Assembly: GCF_000759835.1 (NCBI RefSeq)
Contig: NZ_BBNB01000001.1
Location: forward strand, 744,001 to 808,000
Direction of reading: 5' to 3'
Length of the DNA stretch: 64,000 bases
Source of the DNA: Citrobacter sedlakii NBRC 105722
GTDB lineage: Bacteria > Pseudomonadota > Gammaproteobacteria > Enterobacterales > Enterobacteriaceae
Shown: positions 50,501-59,789 of the stretch, piece after piece
How positions within the stretch are numbered: the stretch's first letter is position 1
Layout: every line of letters begins with the position of its first letter
Made by a program: the position numbers and the translations under genes
Notes under the pieces: generated by a model
Databases searched by the model: none
Seen by the model: only the letters and a program-made list of their open reading frames with translations
What the model was told of the DNA's origin: nothing

Positions 50501-51418
50501 TTACTTCACCCATCCCTTTTGCTTCAGGTAATCTGCGGCGACTTTTTTCGCGTCCAGCCCTTCCACGGCAATACTGGCGTTTAACTGCTGCAGGGTTTTC
50601 GCATCAAGGCTGGCGAATACCGGCTGCAGCCATTCGGCCATTTGAGGATAGTCTTTCAGCACTGCTTCACGCACTACCGGCGCAGGGGCATAGATCGGCT
50701 GTACGCCTTTCGGATCGCTCAGGGTTTGCAACCCCAACGCGGCCACCGGACCGTCCGTACCGTAAGCCATCGCCGCGTTTACGCCGGACGTTTGCTGTGC
50801 TGCCGCTTTGATCGTTACCGCGGTGTCGCCGCCCGCCAGCGAAAGCAGTTGATCCTGACTCAGTTTAAAATCGTAGGCTTTTTCAAAAGCGGGAAGCGCA
50901 TCGGCGCGCTCAATAAACTCGGCCGAGGCGGCCAGCTTAAAGGTTCCGCCCGCTTTCAGGTAGCGTCCGAGATCGGCCAGCGAAGTGAGTTTATTTTTCT
51001 CAGCGACATCGCTACGCACTGCGATGGTCCAGGTATTATTGGCCGGCGCTGGCGTTAACCACACCAGCTTATGCTGTTCGGCATCGAGCTTTTTGACCTT
51101 CTCATAGCCCGCGTTGGCGTTTTTCCACGCCGGGTCGTTTTCATCTTTAAAGAAGAAGGCCCCGTTGCCGGTGTATTCCGGATAAATATCCAGTTCGCCG
51201 GAGGTGATTGCCCCGCGCACAACCGGAGTCGTGCCCAGTTGGACTTTATTGACCGTTTTAACGCCGTGGCTTTCCAGCACCTGCAAAATGATATTGCCGA
51301 GCAGAGCCCCTTCGGTGTCGATTTTCGACCCCACCGTCACCGGCGACGCCGCCTGCAGGGGTAAACTCACCGCCGCTAACAGCGCCAGCGAGCCCGCACA
51401 GATCTTTGAGAGTGTCAT
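50501..51418 (-). CDS. osmF: OsmF (YehZ), osmoprotectant-binding protein
   Basis: 305 residues with a signal peptide ([24 protein letters not shown]) and an OpuAC-type substrate-binding domain. Conserved ligand-region text includes [14 protein letters not shown] and [19 protein letters not shown]. It is the periplasmic receptor and the first gene of the yehZYXW operon, which is induced by osmotic shock and stationary phase through RpoS in E. coli. The upstream gap to bglX (143 bases) contains the bglX terminator. Confidence 0.96.
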   Translation of the reverse strand: MTLSKICAGSLALLAAVSLPLQAASPVTVGSKIDTEGALLGNIILQVLESHGVKTVNKVQLGTTPVVRGAITSGELDIYPEYTGNGAFFFKDENDPAWKNANAGYEKVKKLDAEQHKLVWLTPAPANNTWTIAVRSDVAEKNKLTSLADLGRYLKAGGTFKLAASAEFIERADALPAFEKAYDFKLSQDQLLSLAGGDTAVTIKAAAQQTSGVNAAMAYGTDGPVAALGLQTLSDPKGVQPIYAPAPVVREAVLKDYPQMAEWLQPVFASLDAKTLQQLNASIAVEGLDAKKVAADYLKQKGWVK

Positions 51419-51522
51419 TATGCTTTCCTCATCCTTTTGCCGCCCTTTTCAGCGACTTGAGCAAAAAGCATAGTCGAAAAGTGTCTCTTTAACCGGGGAA
51501 TTCAGTTTTTTCGCGCCAGCGC

Positions 51523-51560
51523 AAAAAAGAGAGACGGGATTACGCCCGCCTCTCGTCTCT
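51523..51560 (-). terminator. Rho-independent terminator of bglX
   Basis: AGAGACG (51530-51536) pairs with CGTCTCT (51554-51560), with a further GC-rich inner stem. On the minus strand the hairpin is followed by a T run (AAAAAA at 51523-51528 on plus). It starts two bases after the bglX stop. Confidence 0.85.
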
Positions 51561-51561
51561 G

Positions 51562-53859
51562 TTACAGCAGCTCAAATTCCCCTTGCTTGACCCGCGCTGA
51601 GTCTACGCCGATAAAGACGTTAAACTTGCCCGGTTCGGCATCATACTGCATTTGTTGATTCCAGAACTTCAGCGCCTCGACGTCAATCGGGAAACTGACG
51701 GTCTGAGTTTCCCCTGGTTTCAGGGTCACCTTCTTAAAGCCCTTCAGCGCTTTCACGGGACGACTCACAGACGCCGTCACGTCCTGCAGGTACATCTGAA
51801 TCACCGTCGCGCCTTCCCGTTTACCGGTGTTCGTCACCTGCACGCTCGCGGTTACGCTGCCGTCACGCGTCATGCTCGGGGCGGAAAGTTTGACGTCAGA
51901 CACGGTAAACGTGGTGTAGCTCAGACCGTAGCCAAACGGATACAGCGGGCCGTTAGCCTCGTCAAAGTAGCGTGACGTGTATTTATTGGGTTTATCGGCG
52001 TTATACGGACGACCGGTATTAAGGTGGCTGTAGTAGACCGGGATCTGCCCGACGGAACGCGGGAAAGACATCGGCAGTTTACCGGACGGGTTGTAGTCGC
52101 CAAACAGCACGTCGGCAATGGCGTTACCGCCTTCGGTACCGGCAAACCAGGTCTCCAGGATCGCGTCGGCCTGTTGATTTTCTTTCACCAGCGCCAGCGG
52201 ACGGCCATTCATCAGCACCAGCACCAGCGGCTTGCCGGTCGCTTTCAGCGCCGCGATCAGATCGCGCTGGCTCTGCGGAATAGTGATATCGGTCCGGCTG
52301 GAGGCTTCGTGGGCCATGCCCTGCGCTTCACCGACGACGGCAACCACCACGTCGGACTGTTTCGCCGCGTTCACCGCTTCGTCGATCATCGCTTTCGGCG
52401 TGCGTGGATCCACCTTCACCGCTTCTTCGTACTGGTTGAGGAACGTGACGATGTCTTTATCGTCAGTGACATTCGCGCCTTTGGCGTAAACGATTTTTGC
52501 TTTATCACCCACGGCGTTCTGAATGCCGGTCAGTACGGTCACTGACTGATCCGCCACGCCCGCCGCGGACCAACTGCCCATCACGTCACGTTTGCTGTCT
52601 GCCAGGGGGCCTACCACCGCAATGGTGCCGGATTTTTTTAACGGTAGGGTTTCCAGACGGTTTTTCAGCAGTACCAGACTTTCGCGCGCCACTTCTCGCG
52701 CCTCTTTACGATGCAGGCGGCTTTCGGCGTTGGTGTCCGCCGGGTCAGACTCTTTCGGCCCCAGATGGCTGTACGGATCGTTGAACAGCCCCATATCATA
52801 TTTGACGTTCAGCACATGACGGGCGGCGTCGTCCAGTTCCTCCATCGTCACCTTGCCGGATTTGATCAGCCCCGGCAGGTATTTACTGTAATACTCGTCG
52901 CTCATGCTCATGTTGATGCCGGACTTGAGCGCCACGCGCACCGCATCCTCGGGATCGGCGGCGGTACCGTGTTTTATCAGCTCTTTGATCGCGCCGTGGT
53001 CGGAAACGGTAATCCCCTTAAAGCCCCATTTGTCGCGCAGAATATCTTTTAGCAGCCAGGCATCAGACGTGGCGGGCGTTCCGTTCAGCGAGTTCAGCGC
53101 CACCATGACGGCGCCACTGCCCGCGTCCAGCCCCGCTTTGTACGGCGGCATATAGTCGTTAAACAGACGCTGTGGACTCATGTCGACGGTGTTGTACTCT
53201 TTGCCGCCTTCCACCGCGCCGTAGGCGGCGAAGTGCTTCACGCTGGTCATCACCGAATAGCGGTCCGCCGGGCTTTTACCCTGCATCGCTTCCACCATCG
53301 TCTTGCCCATGATCGATGTGAGATAGGTGTCCTCGCCAAAGCCTTCGGAAGCGCGTCCCCAGCGCGGGTCGCGGGAAACGTCGACCATCGGCGCCCAGGT
53401 CATATTCAGGCCGTCATCTGCCGCTTCATATGCCGACACGCGCCCGACGGTTTTCACCGCCTCAAGGTTAAAAGAGGAAGCCAGGCCCAGGCTGATGGGG
53501 AAAACGGTACGCTGACCGTGCAACACGTCATACGCGAAAAAGAGAGGGATCTTCAGGCGGCTCAGTTCCATCACCTGATCCTGCATTTTGCGGATATCCT
53601 GGCGGGTGACGGTATTGAAGATCGCCCCAACCTGTCCGTCCTTGATCATTTCCCGGATCGCTTCTTTCGGGTTATCCGGGCCGACGCTAATCAAGCGAAG
53701 CTGACCAATCTTCTCATCAACGGTCATTTTGGTCAGGAGTTCAGTCACAAACGCATCCCGCGCTTCCGGCGTCAGCGGGTGGTTACCAAACAGATCTTCC
53801 GCCAGCGCTGGCTGCAACGCCAGACTCACCGCGACACCTACAGAACATAGCCATTTCAT
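51562..53859 (-). CDS. bglX: Periplasmic beta-glucosidase
   Basis: 765 residues with a Sec signal peptide (MKWLCSVGVAVSLALQPALA), a glycoside hydrolase family 3 enzyme of the periplasm that hydrolyses beta-glucosides. The N-terminal TIM-barrel domain carries the nucleophile motif GITVSDHGAIKEL. The C-terminal alpha/beta domain (about 400-600) and a fibronectin III-like domain (about 655-750) complete the GH3 layout. It is monocistronic with its own terminator and divergent from dld. Confidence 0.97.
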   Translation of the reverse strand: MKWLCSVGVAVSLALQPALAEDLFGNHPLTPEARDAFVTELLTKMTVDEKIGQLRLISVGPDNPKEAIREMIKDGQVGAIFNTVTRQDIRKMQDQVMELSRLKIPLFFAYDVLHGQRTVFPISLGLASSFNLEAVKTVGRVSAYEAADDGLNMTWAPMVDVSRDPRWGRASEGFGEDTYLTSIMGKTMVEAMQGKSPADRYSVMTSVKHFAAYGAVEGGKEYNTVDMSPQRLFNDYMPPYKAGLDAGSGAVMVALNSLNGTPATSDAWLLKDILRDKWGFKGITVSDHGAIKELIKHGTAADPEDAVRVALKSGINMSMSDEYYSKYLPGLIKSGKVTMEELDDAARHVLNVKYDMGLFNDPYSHLGPKESDPADTNAESRLHRKEAREVARESLVLLKNRLETLPLKKSGTIAVVGPLADSKRDVMGSWSAAGVADQSVTVLTGIQNAVGDKAKIVYAKGANVTDDKDIVTFLNQYEEAVKVDPRTPKAMIDEAVNAAKQSDVVVAVVGEAQGMAHEASSRTDITIPQSQRDLIAALKATGKPLVLVLMNGRPLALVKENQQADAILETWFAGTEGGNAIADVLFGDYNPSGKLPMSFPRSVGQIPVYYSHLNTGRPYNADKPNKYTSRYFDEANGPLYPFGYGLSYTTFTVSDVKLSAPSMTRDGSVTASVQVTNTGKREGATVIQMYLQDVTASVSRPVKALKGFKKVTLKPGETQTVSFPIDVEALKFWNQQMQYDAEPGKFNVFIGVDSARVKQGEFELL

Positions 53860-54075
53860 GTTGTTTCTCTCTTTCTCATTAGCCCGACGTGGCTGCGAAA
53901 ATATAACAAAAACCGCACGTTGCCATAAGCCTAATTGGCCGCCACGCAGAAAGCGAAGGTTATTCTCTTAATTTTCACCGCCGCTGATTCACAGACAGGG
54001 TAAATGAGTAAGCGCAGGGTCAGACAAAGCGCTATGCTTGAACGTGATATTTTGTCCCACCACAAGGAGTGGAAA

Positions 54076-55806
54076 ATGTCTTCCCTGACAACAACTGATA
54101 ATAAAGCCTTTCTGAATGAACTCGCCCGTCTCGTGGGTCATTCACACCTGCTGACTGAACCTGAGAAAACCGCCCGCTATCGCAAGGGCTTCCGTTCCGG
54201 CCAGGGCGATGCGCTGGCGGTGGTCTTTCCCGGCTCGCTGCTTGAACTCTGGCGCGTCCTTAACGCCTGCGTGAATGCCGACAAAATTATTCTGATGCAG
54301 GCCGCCAACACGGGCCTGACCGAAGGTTCAACGCCAAACGGCAACGACTACGATCGCGATATTGTGATTATCAGCACTCTGCGCCTCGACAAGCTGCACC
54401 TCCTTGGCAAAGGCGAGCAGGTGCTGGCCTGGCCGGGCACCACGCTGTATTCACTGGAAAAAGCGCTGAAACCGTTGGGGCGCGAACCGCATTCGGTCAT
54501 TGGTTCGTCGTGCATTGGCGCCTCGGTGATTGGCGGTATCTGTAATAACTCCGGCGGCTCGCTGGTTCAGCGCGGCCCTGCCTATACCGAAATGTCGCTG
54601 TTTGCGCGTATTGATGAAAACGGCAAGCTCCAGTTGGTCAACCATCTCGGCATCGACCTTGGTCAAACGCCGGAGCAGATCCTCAGTCAACTGGACGATG
54701 AGCGCATCAAAGAAGAAAACGTGCGTCACGACGGGCGTCACGCCCACGATCACGACTACGTAACCCGTGTGCGCGATATCGAGGCTGACACGCCGGCGCG
54801 TTATAACGCCGACCCGGACCGCCTGTTTGAAGCCTCCGGCTGCGCCGGAAAGCTGGCGGTGTTTGCGGTACGCCTCGACACTTTTGAAGCGGAAAAAAAC
54901 CAGCAGGTGTTTTACATCGGCACCAATCAGCCTGACGTGCTGACCGAAATCCGCCGCCATATTCTGGCAAACTTTGAGAATCTGCCAGTCGCGGGCGAGT
55001 ACATGCATCGTGATATTTACGATATCGCGGAGCAGTACGGTAAAGATACGTTCCTGATGATCGACAAGCTCGGTACCGACAAAATGCCGTTCTTCTTTAC
55101 CCTGAAGGGCCGTACCGACGCAATGCTGGAGAAAGTGAAATTTTTCCGTCCGCACTTCACTGACCGCGCAATGCAGAAGTTCGGTCATCTGTTCCCCAGT
55201 CATTTGCCGCCGCGAATGAAAAGCTGGCGCGATAAATACGAGCATCATCTGCTGTTAAAAATGGCCGGGGACGGCGTGGCGGAAGCGCAAAGCTGGCTGA
55301 GCGAATTCTTTAAAGCCGCGGAAGGCGACTTCTTCGCCTGCACGCCGGAGGAAGGCAGCAAAGCATTCCTGCACCGTTTCGCGGCGGCGGGCGCGGCAAT
55401 CCGCTATCAGGCAGTGCATGCCGACGACGTGGAAGATATTCTGGCGCTGGACATCGCCTTGCGTCGTAATGACACTGAGTGGTATGAACATCTGCCGCCG
55501 GAACTTGACAGCCAGTTAGTGCATAAGCTCTATTACGGACACTTTATGTGCTACGTCTTCCATCAGGATTACATCGTTAAAAAAGGCGTTGACGTACATG
55601 CGTTGAAAGCGCAGATGCTTGAACTGCTTCACCAGCGCGGCGCGCAGTATCCCGCCGAGCACAACGTCGGGCATCTGTACAAAGCCCCGGAGGCGTTGAC
55701 CCGTTTTTATCGCGAAAATGACCCGACCAACAGTATGAATCCCGGAATTGGCAAAACCAGCAAGCAGAAATTCTGGAAAGACCCCTCTACCGGGCAAACC
55801 GTGTAA
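54076..55806 (+). CDS. dld: Quinone-dependent D-lactate dehydrogenase
   Basis: A peripheral inner-membrane flavoenzyme that oxidises D-lactate to pyruvate and passes electrons to quinone. The ATG at 54076 (MSSLTTTDNKAFLNEL) follows AAGGAGTGG; an in-frame start at 54004 adds 24 unconserved residues. It has 576 residues, five more than E. coli, with a divergent tail (WKDPSTGQTV). The PCMH FAD-binding region (NTGLTEGSTPNGND, GSSCIGASVIGGICNNSGG) and the C-terminal membrane-binding domain are intact. A terminator follows. Confidence 0.97.
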   Translation: MSSLTTTDNKAFLNELARLVGHSHLLTEPEKTARYRKGFRSGQGDALAVVFPGSLLELWRVLNACVNADKIILMQAANTGLTEGSTPNGNDYDRDIVIISTLRLDKLHLLGKGEQVLAWPGTTLYSLEKALKPLGREPHSVIGSSCIGASVIGGICNNSGGSLVQRGPAYTEMSLFARIDENGKLQLVNHLGIDLGQTPEQILSQLDDERIKEENVRHDGRHAHDHDYVTRVRDIEADTPARYNADPDRLFEASGCAGKLAVFAVRLDTFEAEKNQQVFYIGTNQPDVLTEIRRHILANFENLPVAGEYMHRDIYDIAEQYGKDTFLMIDKLGTDKMPFFFTLKGRTDAMLEKVKFFRPHFTDRAMQKFGHLFPSHLPPRMKSWRDKYEHHLLLKMAGDGVAEAQSWLSEFFKAAEGDFFACTPEEGSKAFLHRFAAAGAAIRYQAVHADDVEDILALDIALRRNDTEWYEHLPPELDSQLVHKLYYGHFMCYVFHQDYIVKKGVDVHALKAQMLELLHQRGAQYPAEHNVGHLYKAPEALTRFYRENDPTNSMNPGIGKTSKQKFWKDPSTGQTV

Positions 55807-55864
55807 GCAGGCCCGCCGTGCAGGCTGGATCTGCTCGAAATATCGTGCAAAAGTAACGACATGT

Positions 55865-55888
55865 GCCGGAGCTATGACTCCGGCTTTT
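55865..55888 (+). terminator. Terminator downstream of dld
   Basis: GCCGGAG (55865-55871) and CTCCGGC (55878-55884) form a seven-base GC stem with a six-base loop, followed by TTTTTA. It lies 58 bases after the dld stop and 20 bases before the next gene, so it likely separates the two transcripts or partly limits readthrough. Confidence 0.85.
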
Positions 55889-55907
55889 TATCCTGAAGGT
55901 GATAACC

Positions 55908-56462
55908 ATGTCTGCTGCCGATACGCTTTCTGATGATGATATTGTGGTGCGCGACGCTTCGCCCGGCGACGTGGAGGCCATTTCCGCGCTGTATGCCTGG
56001 CATGTGCTGAATGGTCGCGCCTCTTTCGAAGAGATCCCCCCGACGGTAGAAGAGATGCGCCAGCGAATGCTCAAGGTCGCGCAGTATGGCCTGCCCTGGC
56101 TGGTGGCTTTGTATCGCGGCGTGGTGGTGGGCTATTGCTATGCCACTCAGTACCGCCCTCGCCCCGCCTACCGTTATACCCTGGAAGAGTCGATATACGT
56201 TGACGCCAGCATGACCGGGCGCGGTATCGGTAGTCTGTTAATGTCCACGCTCATCAGTCGCTGTGAAGCAGGCCCATGGCGACAAATGGTGGCGGTGATC
56301 GGCGACGGGCACAATAACCCTGGCTCATTACGGTTACATAAAAAACATGGTTTTGAAATTGCCGGACAGCTTCGCAGCGTCGGCTACAAGAAAGGCGACT
56401 GGCGGGACACATTGATTATGCAGCGCCCGCTTAACGAGGGTGACTGGACGCTGCCGGAATAA
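55908..56462 (+). CDS. GNAT-family N-acetyltransferase (phosphinothricin/methionine sulfoximine type)
   Basis: 184 residues from ATG 55908, chosen because AAGGTG is well placed; a GTG nine bases earlier is possible. The GNAT acetyl-CoA loop is TGRGIGSLLMSTLI. The layout resembles the MnaT (YncA)/Pat group: RYTLEESIYVDASMTGRGIG, then LRLHKKHGFEIAGQL and VGYKKGDWRDTLIMQR. Such enzymes acetylate methionine derivatives, phosphinothricin or related amino acids; the substrate here is unknown. E. coli K-12 has no gene between dld and pbpG, so this is an accessory insertion in that comparison. Confidence 0.85.
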   Translation: MSAADTLSDDDIVVRDASPGDVEAISALYAWHVLNGRASFEEIPPTVEEMRQRMLKVAQYGLPWLVALYRGVVVGYCYATQYRPRPAYRYTLEESIYVDASMTGRGIGSLLMSTLISRCEAGPWRQMVAVIGDGHNNPGSLRLHKKHGFEIAGQLRSVGYKKGDWRDTLIMQRPLNEGDWTLPE

Positions 56463-56472
56463 CGTTGATGTC

Positions 56473-56502
56473 GCCGGATGGCGGAGAACCGCCTTATCCG
56501 GC
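56473..56502. repeat. REP element between the GNAT gene and pbpG
   Basis: GCCGGAT (56473-56479) pairs with ATCCGGC (56496-56502). Between them GGCGG and CCGCC form the inner stem, giving the standard GCCGGATGGCGG...CCGCCTTATCCGGC REP layout. It lies between convergent stop codons. Confidence 0.85.
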
Positions 56503-56509
56503 TTTCAGC

Positions 56510-57436
56510 TCAATCGTTTTGCGCGGTCTGCTGCGCCATCTGCGCGGCTTTTTGCTTTTTATAGCTTAATGCCGCCGCCGGAACCGGCATCACTTTGCCG
56601 GTCTCAATCCAGGTACGTAAACGGCTGGCGTCGGCAAAATGGGTATATTTGCCAAAGGCGTCCATCACGACCAGCGCCACCGGTTTGTGATTAATTACCG
56701 TGCGCATCACCAGGCAGTGCCCCGCCGCGTTGGTGAAGCCCGTTTTCGTCAACTGAATGTCCCAGTTGTCGCGGTACACCAGATGGTTGGTATTGCGAAA
56801 CGGCAGGGTATACGCCGGGTTCGAGAAGGTCGCCATATCCTCACGCGTCGTACTCAGTTGCCCAATCAGCGGATACTGCTTGCTGGCAATCAGCATTTTG
56901 GTGAGATCGCGCGCGGTAGATACGTTGTGAATGGATAACCCGGTCGGCTCGACAAAACGCGTATGGGTCATGCCGAGCGCTTTCGCCTTCGCATTCATCG
57001 CCTTAATAAAGGCGTTATAGCCTCCCGGATAATGGTGCGCCAGGCTTGCCGCCGCGCGGTTTTCCGAGGACATCAGCGCCAGCAACAGCATGTTTTTACG
57101 ACTGATCTCACTGTTCAGCCGCACACGGGAATAGACGCCTTTCATTTCTGGCGTCTGGCTGATATCGATCTTCAGCTTCTCGTCCAGCGGCAGTCGCGCG
57201 TCCAGCACGACCATCGCGGTCATTAATTTGGTTATCGAGGCGATCGGACGCACCCGATCCGGATGGTTCGAATAGATCACCTTATTGGTGTTCAGATCGA
57301 CGATCATCGCGCTACCGGAGGCGATTTCCGGTTGGGAGGCCGCGGTCGTCGCCGCCGCTTTGGCCATCGCCTGCGGTGCAAAAGGCACCGCCAGTATTAA
57401 CGCCAGGCTAAGAACAGAAACTCGGAATGTCAGCAT
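56510..57436 (-). CDS. pbpG: D-alanyl-D-alanine endopeptidase PBP7
   Basis: 308 residues with a signal peptide ([20 protein letters not shown]). Low-molecular-weight penicillin-binding protein that cleaves DD-crosslinks in peptidoglycan. The three active-site motifs are visible: SITKLM (SxxK), SSEN (SxN) and [11 protein letters not shown] (KTG). The unrelated REP element lies after its stop. About 170 bases separate its start from yohC; nothing distinctive is seen there. Confidence 0.97.
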   Translation of the reverse strand: MLTFRVSVLSLALILAVPFAPQAMAKAAATTAASQPEIASGSAMIVDLNTNKVIYSNHPDRVRPIASITKLMTAMVVLDARLPLDEKLKIDISQTPEMKGVYSRVRLNSEISRKNMLLLALMSSENRAAASLAHHYPGGYNAFIKAMNAKAKALGMTHTRFVEPTGLSIHNVSTARDLTKMLIASKQYPLIGQLSTTREDMATFSNPAYTLPFRNTNHLVYRDNWDIQLTKTGFTNAAGHCLVMRTVINHKPVALVVMDAFGKYTHFADASRLRTWIETGKVMPVPAAALSYKKQKAAQMAQQTAQND

Positions 57437-57605
57437 GATGAGATTTCAGAAAATGATTCACACGTGTGATAACACGCACCGCTTGAGTGAGAATTTACTT
57501 AAGCTAGCGAAAGAATCATAGCGAGCTAATAACGTTGCCGCCATAAGAGAATCGTCAGGAAAGGCTGCATTGCTGGCTTTTACACCAACAATGCAGAGAA
57601 TGACC

Positions 57606-58193
57606 TCAGAAGACCCGGTAACCGTATCCCCACAGAATAACGGTCAGCGCGAGCAGCACTTCCAGCACCAGCACGCCAATCGCCAGCGTCGAACTGGAGA
57701 AGCTCAGCCCCTCCTCCTTATTAATGTTCAGGAAGGTCGGTATACCGAGATACAGTAAGTAACCGGTATAAAACAGCGCCACCGTTCCCACCAGCGCGCA
57801 CAGCCAGACCAGCGGATACAACGCCACCACCCCACTCAGAAACAGCGGGGTCGCTACATAACCGGCAAACACCATACAGTGCGCCAGCGACGGGCGCTGC
57901 GGAAAGCTACGCGCCATCCACCAGATCACCCGTCCCATCACCGCCACGCCAGCGAGCATGACGGCGTAGAACAGCACAGCCAGCGCAAGCCCCGTTACCG
58001 GCGACAGCTTCAGTACGTTGCCGTCGCCAAAATTCCAGCCGATTTGCGTGGTGCCAATAAACGCGCAGATAACCGGAATCGCCGCCATCAGCAGTACATG
58101 ATGGGTGTAGTGATGCGATACCGTTTCATTCTCGCTTTTGATCACCTGCATTTCACGATCGGGATGGGAAAACAACCCCCAGACATGGTTCAT
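57606..58193 (-). CDS. yohC: YohC, Yip1-domain inner-membrane protein
   Basis: 195 residues, the same as E. coli YohC. Five transmembrane helices of the Yip1 family are spaced between about residues 33 and 190, after a cytoplasmic N-terminus containing HPDREMQVI. The function is unknown. It is monocistronic and divergent from yohD. Confidence 0.93.
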   Translation of the reverse strand: MNHVWGLFSHPDREMQVIKSENETVSHHYTHHVLLMAAIPVICAFIGTTQIGWNFGDGNVLKLSPVTGLALAVLFYAVMLAGVAVMGRVIWWMARSFPQRPSLAHCMVFAGYVATPLFLSGVVALYPLVWLCALVGTVALFYTGYLLYLGIPTFLNINKEEGLSFSSSTLAIGVLVLEVLLALTVILWGYGYRVF

Positions 58194-58361
58194 ACCGCCC
58201 CCTTGTGTCAGTTCCGGCCCCTAACACCTCAAGTATAATTCGCTTTTCGATTATTTTATGTACAGTTCAGGAAATGTCAGGGCGGACGATCCCCTCCTCC
58301 TTTTTCATTCAGCAACATAAATTCACAAGGTGTATGCTTAGTGCGGAGGTCATTCAGACAC

Positions 58362-58931
58362 ATGGATATAAACAGTCTTATTGCACAATACGGTTATGCC
58401 GCGCTGGTCATCGGTAGTCTGGCGGAAGGCGAAACGGTGACCCTGCTGGGCGGCGTCGCCGCTCATCAGGGATTACTGAAGTTTCCTTTGGTGGTATTGG
58501 CCGTCGCCGTAGGCGGCATGATTGGCGATCAGGTATTGTATTTGCTCGGGCGCCGCTACGGTGACCCGCTCCTGCGCCGTTTTTCCCGTCATCGTGACAA
58601 AATCCGCCAGGCGCAAAAGATGATCCAGCGTCGTCCATATCTGTTCGTCATCGGCACGCGCTTTATGTACGGTTTTCGCGTCATTGGCCCGCTGCTGATT
58701 GGCGCAAGCCATCTGCCGCCAAAAATTTTTCTGCCGCTGAATATTCTCGGGGCGCTGATCTGGGCGCTGATCTTCACCACACTCGGCTACGCGGGTGGTG
58801 AAGTCATTGCCCCCTGGCTGCACAGCCTTGATCACCATCTAAAACATCTGGTCTGGCTGTTTCTTGCCATTGCGCTGGTGGTCGGCGTTCGCGGGTGGCT
58901 AAAACGCCGCAGCCGCCGCAAAGCCGACTAA
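58362..58931 (+). CDS. yohD: YohD, DedA-family membrane protein
   Basis: 189 residues from ATG 58362 (MDINSLIAQYGYAALVIG), which matches the E. coli start. GGAGGT lies 11 bases upstream, and an earlier GTG at 58341 is less likely. The DedA/VTT signature is clear: GSLAEGETVTLLGGVAAHQG, GDQVLYLLGRRYG and FMYGFRVIGPLLIGAS, including the conserved Glu and Arg residues. Family members help recycle polyprenyl-phosphate or phospholipids across the membrane. The basic tail LKRRSRRKAD is cytoplasmic. Confidence 0.93.
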   Translation: MDINSLIAQYGYAALVIGSLAEGETVTLLGGVAAHQGLLKFPLVVLAVAVGGMIGDQVLYLLGRRYGDPLLRRFSRHRDKIRQAQKMIQRRPYLFVIGTRFMYGFRVIGPLLIGASHLPPKIFLPLNILGALIWALIFTTLGYAGGEVIAPWLHSLDHHLKHLVWLFLAIALVVGVRGWLKRRSRRKAD

Positions 58932-58939
58932 TACGAACG

Positions 58940-59701
58940 CTACTGCGGTGTAAACTGTGGATTGGCGAGCATAAATCCGCCGTCGACGATCAGCGACTGA
59001 CCGGTGGTGTAGCTTGCCCCGTCCGAACACAGCCACGCCACCAGGCTGGCAATTTCGCGCGTCGCCCCCATTCTGCCCAGTGGGATCGACGGTTCAGCGC
59101 CAGGCTTCACGTCGCTGTCGTCCATATCATTCATCGGGGTGGCGATGGCTCCCGGCGCCACGGCGTTGACCAGAATATTGTGTTTGACCAGCTCAAGCGC
59201 CATGGATTTGGTCAGCCCGCCAAGAGCGTGTTTCGCGGCGGTATAAGCGCTGGCCTCGGGCAGCGGCGTATGCTCATGTACCGAGGTGATATTGATAATA
59301 CGGCCGCCCTCCCCCTGTTTTACCATCTGGCGAGCAGCCAGTTGGGAACAGAGAAATGCGCCGTCGACGTCCACCGTGAAAATCTGTCGCCAGTCGTCGA
59401 AGGGCATCTCAAGAAACGCGGCTTTGCGCATTGTGCCCGCATTATTCACCAGCACGTCAATCCGGCCCAGCCGGGTAATCAGTTGCTCAAGCGCCTGTAC
59501 CCCCGCAGGTAGCTGGCTGAGATCTAACTGGACGGTCTCAGCGCGAACGCCGTGCTTCATCACCTCTTGCGCTGTCGCGCGCGCGCCCTGTTCATCGGAA
59601 TGCCAGGTGATGCCAATATCAAATCCCTGCTGCGCCAGATGCAGGGCGCAGGCTTTGCCGATACCTGAATCAGACGCGGTGACAATGGCCACTTTTCTCA
59701 T
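58940..59701 (-). CDS. yohF: YohF, short-chain dehydrogenase/reductase
   Basis: 253 residues from ATG 59701, the E. coli length. The Rossmann cofactor motif TASDSGIGKACAL is at the N-terminus, LVNNAGTM follows, and the catalytic Ser and YTAAKH (Tyr-x-x-x-Lys) lie near residues 143-160. It is annotated in E. coli as an acetoin dehydrogenase-like oxidoreductase; its true substrate is not settled. It is convergent with yohD, whose stop is eight bases away. Confidence 0.94.
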   Translation of the reverse strand: MRKVAIVTASDSGIGKACALHLAQQGFDIGITWHSDEQGARATAQEVMKHGVRAETVQLDLSQLPAGVQALEQLITRLGRIDVLVNNAGTMRKAAFLEMPFDDWRQIFTVDVDGAFLCSQLAARQMVKQGEGGRIINITSVHEHTPLPEASAYTAAKHALGGLTKSMALELVKHNILVNAVAPGAIATPMNDMDDSDVKPGAEPSIPLGRMGATREIASLVAWLCSDGASYTTGQSLIVDGGFMLANPQFTPQ

Positions 59702-59789
59702 AATATCTCCGGTTGAATCAAACTGAACCTTAAGAATCTGTCTCATCAGGCTCTAAGTATAGAAGCTCAGTCTGAGAGAGCCGGAAAGA

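Noticed and set aside
54451-55248. 265-codon minus-strand frame opposite dld
   Set aside because: Antisense shadow of a conserved flavoenzyme; no signal, motif or ribosome binding site.
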